64,000 nt of DNA, taken from positions 95,377-159,376 of the forward strand of contig CAJNBX010000003.1 in NCBI GenBank assembly GCA_905221115.1, written 5' to 3'. The notes below the pieces were generated by a model. The model searched no databases and was not told where the DNA came from. It saw only the letters and a program-made list of their open reading frames with translations. Shown here piece after piece: positions 55,397 to 63,924 of the stretch (positions are counted from its first letter, which is position 1; each line of letters starts with the position of its first letter). A program made the position numbers and the translations under genes. Source of the stretch: a bacterium (GTDB lineage Bacteria; Bacillota; Bacilli; Lactobacillales; Streptococcaceae).

Positions 55397-57478
55397 TTAG
55401 TCTTCACCTTTGTTTTTCTTAATGATTTCTTCTTGTACTGACTTAGGTACATCTTCGTAGTGGTCAAATACCATCATGAATGTACCACGTCCTTGAGATG
55501 CAGAACGAAGAACTGTTGCGTAACCGAACATTTCAGCAAGTGGAACGTAAGCACGAACGATTTGGCTGTTACCATGTGCTTCCATACCATCTACACGTCC
55601 ACGACGAGCAGTTACGTGACCCATAACATCACCAAGGTTTTCTTCTGGAACAGTGATTGTTACAAGCATCATTGGCTCAAGGATAGCTGGTTGTGCTGAT
55701 TTAGCAGCTTCTTTAAGAGCAAGTGAAGCTGCGATCTTGAAGGCAGTTTCAGATGAGTCGACATCGTGGTATGAACCATCGTAAAGCTTAGCTTTAACGT
55801 CAACCATTGGGTAACCTGCAAGAACACCGTTAGCCATAGATTCTACCAAACCTTTTTCAACCGCTGGGATAAATTCACGAGGAACCACACCACCGACGAT
55901 TGCGTTTTCGAATTCGAATCCTTTACCTTCTTCGTTTGGAGTAAATTCAATCCATACATCACCGAATTGACCTTTACCACCAGACTGACGTTTGAAGAAT
56001 CCACGTGCTTGAGTAGAAGCGCGGAATGTTTCACGGTAAGATACTTGAGGAGCACCTACGTTTGCTTCAACTTTGAACTCACGACGCATACGGTCAACAA
56101 GGACGTCAAGGTGAAGCTCACCCATACCAGAGATAACTGTTTCACCAGTTTCAACGTTTGTTTCAACGCGGAATGTTGGATCTTCTTCAGCCAATTTTTG
56201 AAGGGCGATACCCATCTTGTCTTGGTCAGCTTTAGATTTTGGCTCAACCATCAATTGGATAACTGGTTCTGGAACGTTGATTGACTCAAGAATGATTTTA
56301 GCTTTTTCATCTGTCAATGAGTCACCAGTTGTAGTATCTTTCAAACCAACGGCAGCAGCGATATCACCTGAGTAAACAGTGTCAATTTCTTGACGGCTGT
56401 TGGCGTGCATTTGAAGGATACGTCCGATACGCTCACGTTTACCTTTAGAAGTGTTCAATACGTATGAACCTGATTGAAGAACACCTGAGTAAACACGGAA
56501 GAATGTCAAACGACCTACGAATGGGTCTGTCATGATCTTGAAGGCAAGAGCTGCAAATGGCTCTTCATCAGATGCTGGACGAGTTTCTTCTTCATCTGTA
56601 TCTGGGTTGATACCTTTGATCGCTGGGATGTCAAGTGGGCTTGGAAGGTAGTCAATAACCGCATCAAGCATCAATTGAACACCTTTGTTCTTGAAGGCAG
56701 AACCACACAATACTGGGAAGAATTCAACGTTGATAGTCGCTTTACGGATACCAGCTTTCAATTCTTCGTTAGTGATTTCTTCACCTTCGAGGTATTTCAT
56801 CATCAATTCTTCGTCAGTTTCAGCAACTGCTTCGATCAATTTTTCACGGTATTCTTGAGCTTGGTCAAGGTATTCAGCTGGGATGTCTTCTTCAAGGATA
56901 TCTGTACCAAGGTCGTTAGTATAGATTTCAGCTTTCATCTTGATCAAGTCGATGATACCACGGAAGTCATCTTCAGAACCGATTGGCAATTGGATTGGGT
57001 GTGCATTTGCTTGAAGACGATCGTGAAGTGTGCTTACAGAGTAAAGGAAGTCAGCACCGATTTTGTCCATTTTGTTGGCAAATACGATACGTGGAACTCC
57101 ATACTCAGTTGCTTGACGCCAAACTGTTTCAGTTTGAGGCTCAACACCTGATTGTGAGTCAAGAACGGTAACCGCACCATCCAATACACGAAGAGAACGT
57201 TGTACTTCGATTGTGAAGTCCACGTGTCCTGGTGTGTCGATGATGTTTACGCGGTGGTTGTTCCATTGAGCTGTTGTCGCAGCAGATGTGATAGTGATAC
57301 CACGCTCTTGCTCTTGCTCCATCCAGTCCATTTGTGACGCACCTTCGTGAGTTTCACCGATTTTGTGGATTTTACCAGTGTAGTAAAGAATACGCTCAGT
57401 AGTTGTTGTTTTACCAGCATCGACGTGAGCCATGATACCGATATTACGAGTTTTTTCAAGTGAAAATTCGCGTGCCAT
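55397..57478 (-). CDS. fusA: Translation elongation factor G
   Basis: A 693-residue GTPase that drives translocation on the ribosome. G1 is [16 protein letters not shown]2 [10 protein letters not shown]3 DTPGHVDF and G4 [10 protein letters not shown]; domains II-V follow in the normal order. The start [10 protein letters not shown] has TAGGAGA 8 nt upstream. It has its own TGTTATAAT promoter after a terminator that separates it from rpsG. Confidence 0.98.
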   Translation of the reverse strand: MAREFSLEKTRNIGIMAHVDAGKTTTTERILYYTGKIHKIGETHEGASQMDWMEQEQERGITITSAATTAQWNNHRVNIIDTPGHVDFTIEVQRSLRVLDGAVTVLDSQSGVEPQTETVWRQATEYGVPRIVFANKMDKIGADFLYSVSTLHDRLQANAHPIQLPIGSEDDFRGIIDLIKMKAEIYTNDLGTDILEEDIPAEYLDQAQEYREKLIEAVAETDEELMMKYLEGEEITNEELKAGIRKATINVEFFPVLCGSAFKNKGVQLMLDAVIDYLPSPLDIPAIKGINPDTDEEETRPASDEEPFAALAFKIMTDPFVGRLTFFRVYSGVLQSGSYVLNTSKGKRERIGRILQMHANSRQEIDTVYSGDIAAAVGLKDTTTGDSLTDEKAKIILESINVPEPVIQLMVEPKSKADQDKMGIALQKLAEEDPTFRVETNVETGETVISGMGELHLDVLVDRMRREFKVEANVGAPQVSYRETFRASTQARGFFKRQSGGKGQFGDVWIEFTPNEEGKGFEFENAIVGGVVPREFIPAVEKGLVESMANGVLAGYPMVDVKAKLYDGSYHDVDSSETAFKIAASLALKEAAKSAQPAILEPMMLVTITVPEENLGDVMGHVTARRGRVDGMEAHGNSQIVRAYVPLAEMFGYATVLRSASQGRGTFMMVFDHYEDVPKSVQEEIIKKNKGED

Positions 57479-57516
57479 GAGGTTTGTTTCTCCTATTTAT
57501 TTTTGATTTCTATTCT

Positions 57517-57525
57517 ATTATAACA
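57517..57525 (-). promoter_or_regulatory. fusA promoter (extended -10)
   Basis: Minus strand TGTTATAAT, hexamer 57522-57517, between the terminator and fusA; no clear -35. Confidence 0.65.
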
Positions 57526-57532
57526 CGATTTT

Positions 57533-57561
57533 AATAAAAACGGATAGGCAGGACCTACCCG
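57533..57561 (-). terminator. Terminator between rpsG and fusA
   Basis: Minus strand CGGGTAGG, loop, CCTATCCG, then TTTTTATT. Confidence 0.88.
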
Positions 57562-57591
57562 TTCTCAATGTTTTCATGCTATTGTTGGTTT

Positions 57592-57720
57592 CAACTTGTA
57601 GATTTACAAGTTGAATTGAACTCGGGCTAAAGTTAATTAGCCGATTTGAGCCGGAACGGGATGCTGTGTGAAGGAGAAAAAGATGAATCTCATTGGTTGC
57701 AATCGCAACCTGCTTTGATT
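57592..57720 (-). other. Hairpin-rich intergenic region between rpsG and fusA
   Basis: Three perfect hairpins precede the terminator on the rpsG transcript: CAACTTGTA/TACAAGTTG (57592-57613, 4-nt loop), GGCTAA/TTAGCC (about 57626-57643) and GGTTGC/GCAACC (57695-57710, 4-nt loop). No open frame with a ribosome-binding site was seen. Possible attenuator or small RNA. Confidence 0.4.
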
Positions 57721-57763
57721 CCCTATTTTCTCTGGGACTTTCTTAACGCTTTCGCATCCTATA

Positions 57764-58234
57764 TTACCAACGGAAGTGTGCGAATGCACGGTTAGCTTCA
57801 GCCATACGGTGAGTGTCTTCACGTTTCTTAACAGCTGCACCAGTGTTGTTAGCAGCATCCAAGATTTCTTTTGCAAGACGGTCTTGCATTGTGTGTTCAC
57901 CACGAAGACGAGCGATTGTTACCAACCAACGAAGTCCAAGTGTTGTACGACGTTCTGGACGAACTTCAACTGGGACTTGGTAGTTAGAACCACCAACACG
58001 ACGTGCACGTACTTCAAGTACAGGCATGATGTTTTCCATAGCTGTTTCAAATACTTCAAGTGCATCGTTTCCAGTAGCTTCTTTGATTTGCTCAAAGGCA
58101 CCGTAAACGATTGAAGCAGCTGTACCACGTTTACCATCAAGCATAACGCGGTTGATAAGACGAGTAACTAGTTGTGAATTGTAAAGCGGATCTGGCAATA
58201 CGTCACGTTTTGGAGCTCTATTTTTACGACTCAT
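57764..58234 (-). CDS. rpsG: 30S ribosomal protein S7
   Basis: A 156-residue primary 16S rRNA-binding protein of the 30S head. It starts [20 protein letters not shown] and ends [13 protein letters not shown], both as expected. It lies 19 nt after rpsL; AAGGGGA precedes the ATG. In other bacteria S7 represses its operon by binding the rpsL-rpsG junction; the gap here is too short to judge. Confidence 0.98.
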
Positions 58235-58253
58235 TTCTCTTTATCCCCTTTCC

Positions 58254-58667
58254 TTATGCTTTTGGACGTTTAGTACCGTATTTAGAACGGCCTTGTTTAC
58301 GATCGTTAACACCTGCAGTATCAAGTGCACCACGGACGATATGGTAACGTACCCCTGGAAGGTCTTTTACACGTCCACCACGAAGAAGCACCACGCTGTG
58401 CTCTTGCAAGTTGTGTCCGATACCTGGGATGTAGGCAGTAACTTCGATAAGGTTGCTCAAACGTACACGAGCGAATTTACGAAGGGCTGAGTTAGGTTTT
58501 TTAGGTGTCATTGTTCCAACACGAGTTGCAACACCACGTTTTTGTGGTGAAGAAACGTTTGTTTGAACTTTTTTATGACTGTTGTAACCAACGTTCAAAG
58601 CTGGTGATTTAGATTTTTCTACTTTTGATTTACGCGGTTTGCGAACCAATTGGTTAATTGTAGGCAT
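58254..58667 (-). CDS. rpsL: 30S ribosomal protein S12
   Basis: A 137-residue decoding-site protein. It contains [19 protein letters not shown], with the lysines at the streptomycin-resistance positions unchanged (KPNS and [16 protein letters not shown] segment LPGVRYHIV), so no high-level streptomycin resistance is indicated. First gene of the str cluster, with a long structured leader and a consensus promoter. Confidence 0.98.
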   Translation of the reverse strand: MPTINQLVRKPRKSKVEKSKSPALNVGYNSHKKVQTNVSSPQKRGVATRVGTMTPKKPNSALRKFARVRLSNLIEVTAYIPGIGHNLQEHSVVLLRGGRVKDLPGVRYHIVRGALDTAGVNDRKQGRSKYGTKRPKA

Positions 58668-58698
58668 CTACATTCTCCTGTGTTTTTTTATTTTTGGT

Positions 58699-58768
58699 GA
58701 TGATACACTTGGTGACAGCTATCATCTGTGTGTACTTTTGCAACATTTGTCAGCACGTCCCTGTACAC
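58699..58768 (-). promoter_or_regulatory. Structured leader of rpsL
   Basis: Two helices are possible on the minus strand: GATGATA/TATCATC (58726-58699) and a longer-range GTGTAC/GTACAC (58768-58730). The leader is about 130 nt. It could be a ribosomal-protein autoregulatory element. Confidence 0.4.
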
Positions 58769-58803
58769 TCTTGAGAGACCAAAAGTAAAAAGTACCGTCT
58801 ATT

Positions 58804-58833
58804 ATTGTAACAAAATTTTCTATTGGTTGTCAA
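58804..58833 (-). promoter_or_regulatory. rpsL promoter
   Basis: Minus strand TTGACA (58833-58828), 18-bp spacer, TACAAT (58809-58804) with TGT before it. Between 58834 and 58881 I see nothing else. Confidence 0.85.
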
Positions 58834-58881
58834 GATATTTTTCTTTTTTATTGTTAATTTTAGCTCTTTTGTAGTGCCTCC

Positions 58882-58917
58882 TAAAAAAAGAAAAAGGAGG
58901 AAACCAAGCCCTCCTTA
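58882..58917 (-). terminator. Terminator of the response regulator gene
   Basis: Minus strand AAGGAGG, loop, CCTCCTT, then TTTCTTTTTTT. Confidence 0.88.
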
Positions 58918-58984
58918 AGTTACAAAATTGTTTGATTGAATAATTTCAATTTTAGTACATAATGGTTTTCGAGATATGATAGTA

Positions 58985-59584
<600 letters not shown>

Positions 59585-59839
59585 CTACTTTCTCTCCTTA
59601 TAAGGTAGTCGAACCTGAACTTCTGTCGGTTGTTTCCAACTAATTACCTTTACCTCTCCCGAAAATTGAAGAACACGATCTCGAACTGTATGGAGGTCAT
59701 CCCCCTTTATAGAAGTAAAGCCACAGCCATCATCTCTCACTGTTAGAATGAGTTCTTTCTCTGTCCGTTCTAATTTTAAGTAGACTTTAGACGCTTTAGC
59801 ATGTTTGATGATATTGGTCACTAATTCAAGCAAAATCAT
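59585..59839 (-). CDS. Histidine kinase, C-terminal ATPase fragment (frameshifted)
   Basis: An 84-residue frame holding the HATPase_c domain: ILLELVTNIIKHAKASKVYL is the N box and VRDDGCGF the G1 box. It is in a different frame from the rest of the kinase. Its ATG overlaps the TGA of the upstream fragment (ATGA, 59839-59836). A one-base deletion in the codons before this point would explain the break; adding one base restores E-S-T-A-S-M-I. It could be a pseudogene part, a sequencing error or a separately translated subunit. Confidence 0.8.
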   Translation of the reverse strand: MILLELVTNIIKHAKASKVYLKLERTEKELILTVRDDGCGFTSIKGDDLHTVRDRVLQFSGEVKVISWKQPTEVQVRLPYKERK

Positions 59840-60681
59840 GGAAGCGTTGACTCCAATTCCTGAGTTAAGCTAGCTATATCTAGTTGATTAGCTATTTCCA
59901 CCTCAATTCCAGCAATTTCTAACATCTTTTTCACAGTCTCTAGTTCGGATGTCAAAGTTCTAGACTTAAGATTTTCCACAATGGTTCGCACTTCACGCAT
60001 TGATTCTTTGCTAATTTGCTGTATTTCTCTTAATTCCTTTTCCACCTGTGGATAAGCCTGTATTTGAAATAACTGCAAGGCTAGATCAGTTTTAACACTC
60101 AGCATAGCAAAGGTATGTCCCAAACTATCATGCAAATCTTGACCGATACGACTGCGTTCATTTTCGGCAAGCAATAGATTTATCTGGGCATTTTGCTTAG
60201 CCTGTGCTTCTTTCAAATCCTCCACAATCCGAATCCGAACCAAGCCAAAAGTCATTAAATCGATAAAAGTGAGAATTCCAAGTAGATAGACTAGAAACTC
60301 AACTTCAACTTCCTGAAAAATCAAAAGTTGCCCCACAACAAGGACTTGAGCAAGGAGAAAAGTTCGGACATGTAAAGAATTAAAACTACGTACGCCGAAA
60401 TGATAAATTAAGAGATTGGCAAGGAAAAAGAAGAACCAGATATAATTTACACCAACAAAGGCAGTATAGCCAGCTACATAGGCTAGCATGATAACCCAAC
60501 AGAGCCAGGATAAACGCTGGCTCTTGGTGGTTAAAACGCCTAAGTAGGCCACTACAAATAGAATATCAATCAATAAATGCCAGCTAGGAAGCTCCCCAGT
60601 CACTACAGGAACGACGGGAAAAACCATAAAAATCAAACTGGCCCAATACATATAGTCTATGCTTTTCAGTCTTTCAAACAT
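59836..60681 (-). CDS. Histidine kinase, N-terminal sensor and dimerisation fragment (frameshifted)
   Basis: A 281-residue frame: five or six membrane helices (about 10-150) and an HisKA_3 dimerisation domain with the phospho-acceptor histidine in RIGQDLHDSLGHTFAML (about residue 187). It belongs to the DesK/NarX-like HPK7 group. The frame ends at TGA before the ATPase domain, so alone it cannot autophosphorylate. It starts within the permease stop (TAATG), indicating coupling. See the C-terminal fragment at 59585. Confidence 0.85.
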   Translation of the reverse strand: MFERLKSIDYMYWASLIFMVFPVVPVVTGELPSWHLLIDILFVVAYLGVLTTKSQRLSWLCWVIMLAYVAGYTAFVGVNYIWFFFFLANLLIYHFGVRSFNSLHVRTFLLAQVLVVGQLLIFQEVEVEFLVYLLGILTFIDLMTFGLVRIRIVEDLKEAQAKQNAQINLLLAENERSRIGQDLHDSLGHTFAMLSVKTDLALQLFQIQAYPQVEKELREIQQISKESMREVRTIVENLKSRTLTSELETVKKMLEIAGIEVEIANQLDIASLTQELESTLP

Positions 60682-61418
60682 TAAGCATTCTCCTTATGAC
60701 TTTGAAGGTAAATGGCCAAACCAAACAAAACTGCTGAAAAAACAAGTAGATAAACTGTGGCTGATAGATTGATGCCATCCTCATTTAAGAAGGTCTTGAG
60801 CAACTCCATCAACTGATAAGTTGGTAGGCACTTCCCGATTGCTTGCATCCAGTCTGGAAATAAAGAGATGGGCATCCAGAGTCCGCCTAAAACAGCCAAG
60901 CCTAGATAGAGAAGATTGCCCACGACAGACATCAGCTGACTAGTCGGTAACAGCGTCAAGGTTAAACCAAGTGCTACAAAGGCAATACTTCCCAAAATAA
61001 GCAAAATCGCAGCACCAACCCAGCTTGCTAAAGGCATATCCACACCTCTTACAAAATGCCCAACTGAAAAAACAACTAGAATTGAGATAAAGTAATCAAC
61101 CACCATACTTGTTATCTTTGATAGATAATATTCTACCATATTTACAGGGCTATGACGTAATGTTTTCTGCCAGTTGTTAATCTTGTCAGTATGTAAGACA
61201 GCTGGAAATGAAAAGATAGCTGTCGACATCATGGAAAAGGCTGTCATTGAAATAAGATAATCACGCATAAAATTCGCGGGTCCACCTGGTGTATCCTGAT
61301 ACATACCAGAAAAGAATAGATAGAAGGCTGTCGGCATCCCTACGGATAATAGATAATAGACTAATTGTCGTTTGGTCAATAGAAATTCTATCTTGTTTAG
61401 TGCGATCCATCGTTTCAT
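60681..61418 (-). CDS. ABC-2 type transporter permease
   Basis: A 245-residue membrane protein with six predicted helices, of the ABC-2 export type. It has the loop LHTDKINNWQKTLRHSP and the C-terminal YLGLAVLGGLWMPISLFP, a common ABC-2 element. It pairs with the ATPase just upstream. I chose the ATG at 61418, with AAGGGGG 9 nt upstream; the ATG at 61427 is an alternative. Substrate unknown; drug or peptide export is common for this class. Confidence 0.87.
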   Translation of the reverse strand: MKRWIALNKIEFLLTKRQLVYYLLSVGMPTAFYLFFSGMYQDTPGGPANFMRDYLISMTAFSMMSTAIFSFPAVLHTDKINNWQKTLRHSPVNMVEYYLSKITSMVVDYFISILVVFSVGHFVRGVDMPLASWVGAAILLILGSIAFVALGLTLTLLPTSQLMSVVGNLLYLGLAVLGGLWMPISLFPDWMQAIGKCLPTYQLMELLKTFLNEDGINLSATVYLLVFSAVLFGLAIYLQSHKENA

Positions 61419-61419
61419 C

Positions 61420-62304
61420 TTAGTCATCCCCCTTTTGTGTTTCTTCAAAGATTGTATCCAGCAAGCTACGATTATTGACTTCAATTTCTTGAATCCTACA
61501 TCCTGCTCGGACTAATAGTTCCCAGAAAGCATCTGCTTCGCGCGTGACTACTTGCAGAACATCTTGTTTTTGTACCCAGTTTTCAACCAAGTTAGACTGC
61601 TCAACAATTTCCTTGTATGCCAGAGGAAGGATAAAGTGCTTTTCAATCTCCTCGCTGCGCATGGCTAGAGGTGTTGTATCGCGAATCAACTCTCCCTTAT
61701 TCAAGACCAAGATTCGGTCCACTGTATGCTCTACCTCCTCGATGTAATGGGACGAATAGAGAATGGTTACTCCCTGAGCTTTTAACTCCTGAACAATTTC
61801 CCAAAAGCGTTGACGAGTTGAAGTATCCATGGCAGCAGTTGGTTCATCTAAAAAGACAAGCTTTGGTCGCCCAATCAAGGTCAAGACAAAAGAGAAGAGA
61901 CGCTTTTGCCCGCCTGACAATTTTTCTGCAAATTGCTCTTTCTGTTGCTGTTCAAACTGCAATAGTTGATCAATTTCTTGTCTGCTCAAAGGGTTTGGAT
62001 AAATACTTTGAAAGAAAGCAATTAATTCTTTAACCTTTAATTTCTGTACGATCACATTTTCTTGAGGGAGGTAAGCTCTAGTATAGTCTAACTTAGAACT
62101 CGTCACTGGTAAACCTTGAATAGATACTTGACCGCTTGTGACCAGTTTATCTCCAAGCAGACAGTCCAAGAGTGTGGTCTTCCCAGCACCATTTGGCCCA
62201 ATCAAGGCGACGCATTCACCTTCAGCTACCTCAAAGGAAATATCCTTCAAAATAGCCTTGCCCTTGATGTTTTTATTTAGGCTTTCTACCTTAATCATGT
62301 TCAT
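61420..62304 (-). CDS. ABC transporter ATP-binding protein
   Basis: A 294-residue ATPase. Walker A is LIGPNGAGKTTLLDC, the Q-loop YLPQENVIV, the signature KLSGGQKRLFSFVL, Walker B LVFLDEPTAAMD, and the H-loop LYSSHYIEEVEH. The C-terminal extension (about 215-294) is typical of exporters next to ABC-2 permeases. Several ATGs are possible at the start (62307, 62304, 62298); I chose 62304 for its spacing to GGAG. Confidence 0.92.
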   Translation of the reverse strand: MNMIKVESLNKNIKGKAILKDISFEVAEGECVALIGPNGAGKTTLLDCLLGDKLVTSGQVSIQGLPVTSSKLDYTRAYLPQENVIVQKLKVKELIAFFQSIYPNPLSRQEIDQLLQFEQQQKEQFAEKLSGGQKRLFSFVLTLIGRPKLVFLDEPTAAMDTSTRQRFWEIVQELKAQGVTILYSSHYIEEVEHTVDRILVLNKGELIRDTTPLAMRSEEIEKHFILPLAYKEIVEQSNLVENWVQKQDVLQVVTREADAFWELLVRAGCRIQEIEVNNRSLLDTIFEETQKGDD

Positions 62305-62485
62305 CATATTCTCCTTTCAGCCACTCCTTTCCCATAGGAAAGGCGATAAAAATCATAAATCCTAGTCCCCAGGCACCACGGATGAATTTGTGAAGGAAGG
62401 CTTGATCAAACCAACCTGTAAACATTTCTACCAACCATACCACTAGTGATAGTCCAATAAAAAGATAGAGAAACGCTTTTTTCAT
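62291..62485 (-). CDS. Small membrane protein upstream of the ABC exporter
   Basis: A 64-residue protein with two hydrophobic segments (about 3-22 and 35-52) and an acidic C-terminus (KGEYDEHD). It overlaps the next small gene by 4 nt and the ATPase gene by about 14 nt. Family not recognised; probably part of the exporter or its sensing. Confidence 0.75.
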   Translation of the reverse strand: MKKAFLYLFIGLSLVVWLVEMFTGWFDQAFLHKFIRGAWGLGFMIFIAFPMGKEWLKGEYDEHD

Positions 62486-62673
62486 TTTTCAAACTCCTTT
62501 TTCACATCTGAGACTAATTTCAAACCTTCTCGGATAAGCCAGGACATCATTCCAAATCCTGCAAATAGCTCCCAAGGAAAATGATAGAAATCTTCATACA
62601 ATCTTGAGAACATGAGATAAGTCATGACTCCTGCTACTACTAGACTCACTGCGACAATCATTTTATTTTTCAT
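62482..62673 (-). CDS. Small membrane protein, first gene of the exporter/two-component operon
   Basis: A 63-residue protein with two hydrophobic segments (about 5-25 and 33-50) and a charged tail (VSDVKKEFEK). I chose the ATG at 62673, with GGAGG 6 nt upstream, over upstream in-frame starts. Family not recognised. It follows a TATAAT box by about 25 nt. Confidence 0.7.
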   Translation of the reverse strand: MKNKMIVAVSLVVAGVMTYLMFSRLYEDFYHFPWELFAGFGMMSWLIREGLKLVSDVKKEFEK

Positions 62674-62699
62674 CTCTTCTTCCTCCATTTGATACATCT

Positions 62700-62765
62700 A
62701 TTATAATTCTTTGAATCAACTGCCACTAGAAGCTTCTGTCACTAGGAAATATGACAAATGTCATA
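62700..62765 (-). promoter_or_regulatory. Promoter and candidate operator of the exporter/two-component operon
   Basis: Minus strand TATAAT (62705-62700) without a recognisable -35. A perfect palindrome TATGACAAATGTCATA (62750-62765) is centred about 65 bp upstream of the expected start, a usual place for a LuxR-type activator dimer. Confidence 0.5.
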
Positions 62766-63049
62766 AAAGATTCTATTCAAAACAAGAAAGATACACTATA
62801 CAATAAAATACAAGTAGAAAAATCTAAGACAGCTTCCTCAAAAGAAATATCAAACCCCATTCACACTATAATGTAAACTAATACTTATCTAAACTCGTAA
62901 TAGCAGCAATTTTTATAACATTGAAACATATATTATAGGTTCAACAAAAACTCTTCTATTGCTTTATTAAGAATTAATAAGAGTTATAAAATCTATAAAA
63001 TTTCAATGTGTATAATTAACTACCGTATTTATTAAACAGGGTAGGAAAC
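62766..63049. other. AT-rich intergenic region without a recognisable gene
   Basis: No frame with a ribosome-binding site, RNA gene or known repeat was found. In pneumococcus a comX copy can lie between a tRNA/rRNA cluster and neighbouring genes; none is present here. Confidence 0.6.
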
Positions 63050-63081
63050 AAAAAAGAGAGAACCAAACTGATTCTCTCTTA
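63050..63081 (-). terminator. Terminator of the rRNA-tRNA transcript
   Basis: Minus strand AAGAGAGAA, loop, TTCTCTCTT, then TTTTG. Confidence 0.9.
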
Positions 63082-63136
63082 ATGTATATAGTATCTAGTT
63101 TTAAAAAAAGATACGCTTACGTATCTCTGTAATGAA

Positions 63137-63210
63137 TCGGGAAGACAGGATTCGAACCTGCGACACCTTGGTCCCAAACCAAGTACTCTACCAAGCTGAG
63201 CTACTTCCCG
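63137..63210 (-). tRNA. tRNA-Pro (TGG)
   Basis: Acceptor CGGGAAG/CTTCCCG, anticodon TGG in loop TTTGGGA, T arm GGTTCGAATCC. CCA not encoded. Last of nine tRNAs behind 5S rRNA. Confidence 0.95.
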
Positions 63211-63225
63211 AGTTAAATAGAAAAA

Positions 63226-63299
63226 TGCACCCTAGAGGAGTCGAACCTCTAACCGCCTGATTCGTAGTCAGGTACTCTATCCAGTTGAGCTAAGGGTGC
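63226..63299 (-). tRNA. tRNA-Arg (ACG)
   Basis: Acceptor GCACCCT/AGGGTGC, anticodon ACG (read as ICG), T arm GGTTCGACTCC. Confidence 0.95.
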
Positions 63300-63310
63300 T
63301 CATTATATTA

Positions 63311-63396
63311 TGCCGAGGACCGGAATCGAACCGGTACGATCGTTACCAATCGCAGGATTTTAAGTCCTGTGCGTCTGCCAGTTCCGCCACCCCGGC
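63311..63396 (-). tRNA. tRNA-Leu (TAA)
   Basis: 86 nt with a long variable arm. Acceptor GCCGGGG/CCTCGGC with a wobble pair, anticodon TAA in loop CTTAAAA. Confidence 0.95.
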
Positions 63397-63403
63397 CTCT
63401 CTA

Positions 63404-63475
63404 AGCGAACGACGGGATTCGAACCCGCGACCCCCACCTTGGCAAGGTGGTGTTCTACCACTGAACTACGTTCGC
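63404..63475 (-). tRNA. tRNA-Gly (GCC)
   Basis: Acceptor GCGAACG/CGTTCGC, anticodon GCC, discriminator U. Confidence 0.95.
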
Positions 63476-63497
63476 ACTGTTTTCTTCTATCTAAAAA

Positions 63498-63570
63498 TGC
63501 CGGCTACATGACTTGAACACGCGACCCTCTGATTACAAATCAGATGCTCTACCAACTGAGCTAAGCCGGC
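63498..63570 (-). tRNA. tRNA-Thr (TGT)
   Basis: Acceptor GCCGGCT with AGCCGGC, anticodon TGT in loop TTTGTAA. Confidence 0.95.
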
Positions 63571-63588
63571 TCATTTATTATATCTTAA

Positions 63589-63670
63589 TGCGGGTTAAGG
63601 GACTTGAACCCCCACGCCGTTAAGCGCCAGATCCTAAATCTGGTGCGTCTGCCAATTCCGCCAAACCCGC
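63589..63670 (-). tRNA. tRNA-Leu (TAG)
   Basis: 82 nt with a long variable arm. Acceptor GCGGGTT with AACCCGC, anticodon TAG. Confidence 0.95.
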
Positions 63671-63675
63671 ATATA

Positions 63676-63748
63676 TGACCCGTACTGGGCTCGAACCAGT
63701 GACCCATTGATTAAAAGTCAATTGCTCTACCAACTGAGCTAACGAGTC
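63676..63748 (-). tRNA. tRNA-Lys (TTT)
   Basis: Acceptor GACTCGT with ACGGGTC (one wobble), anticodon TTT in loop CTTTTAA. Confidence 0.95.
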
Positions 63749-63772
63749 TAAAATAACTTGCGTTATTTTAAA

Positions 63773-63845
63773 CGGTCCCGACGGGAATCGAACCCGCGAT
63801 CTTCGCCGTGACAGGGCGACGTGATAACCGCTACACTACGGGACC
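63773..63845 (-). tRNA. tRNA-Asp (GTC)
   Basis: Acceptor GGTCCCG with CGGGACC, anticodon GTC in loop CTGTCAC, discriminator G. Confidence 0.95.
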
Positions 63846-63847
63846 TA

Positions 63848-63920
63848 TGGGAGTTAACGGGATCGAACCGCTGACCCTCTGCTTGTAAGGCAGATGCTCT
63901 CCCAGCTGAGCTAAACTCCC
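63848..63920 (-). tRNA. tRNA-Val (TAC)
   Basis: Acceptor GGGAGTT with AACTCCC, anticodon TAC in loop CTTACAA. First tRNA after 5S rRNA, 4 nt away. Confidence 0.95.
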
Positions 63921-63924
63921 TAGA

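Noticed and set aside
56675..57151. 158-codon plus-strand open frame inside fusA
   Set aside because: Antisense shadow caused by fusA codon bias; the translation is Phe-rich without domain features.
57776..58114. 112-codon plus-strand frame opposite rpsG
   Set aside because: Cys/Ser/Thr-rich shadow of a highly expressed ribosomal gene with no start signals.
62706..63049. Hidden small RNA or comX fragment
   Set aside because: No promoter-terminator pair, conserved hairpin or ComX-like reading was found in this AT-rich stretch.
63296..63511. Open frames within the tRNA cluster
   Set aside because: They read through tRNA genes; such frames are common artefacts.
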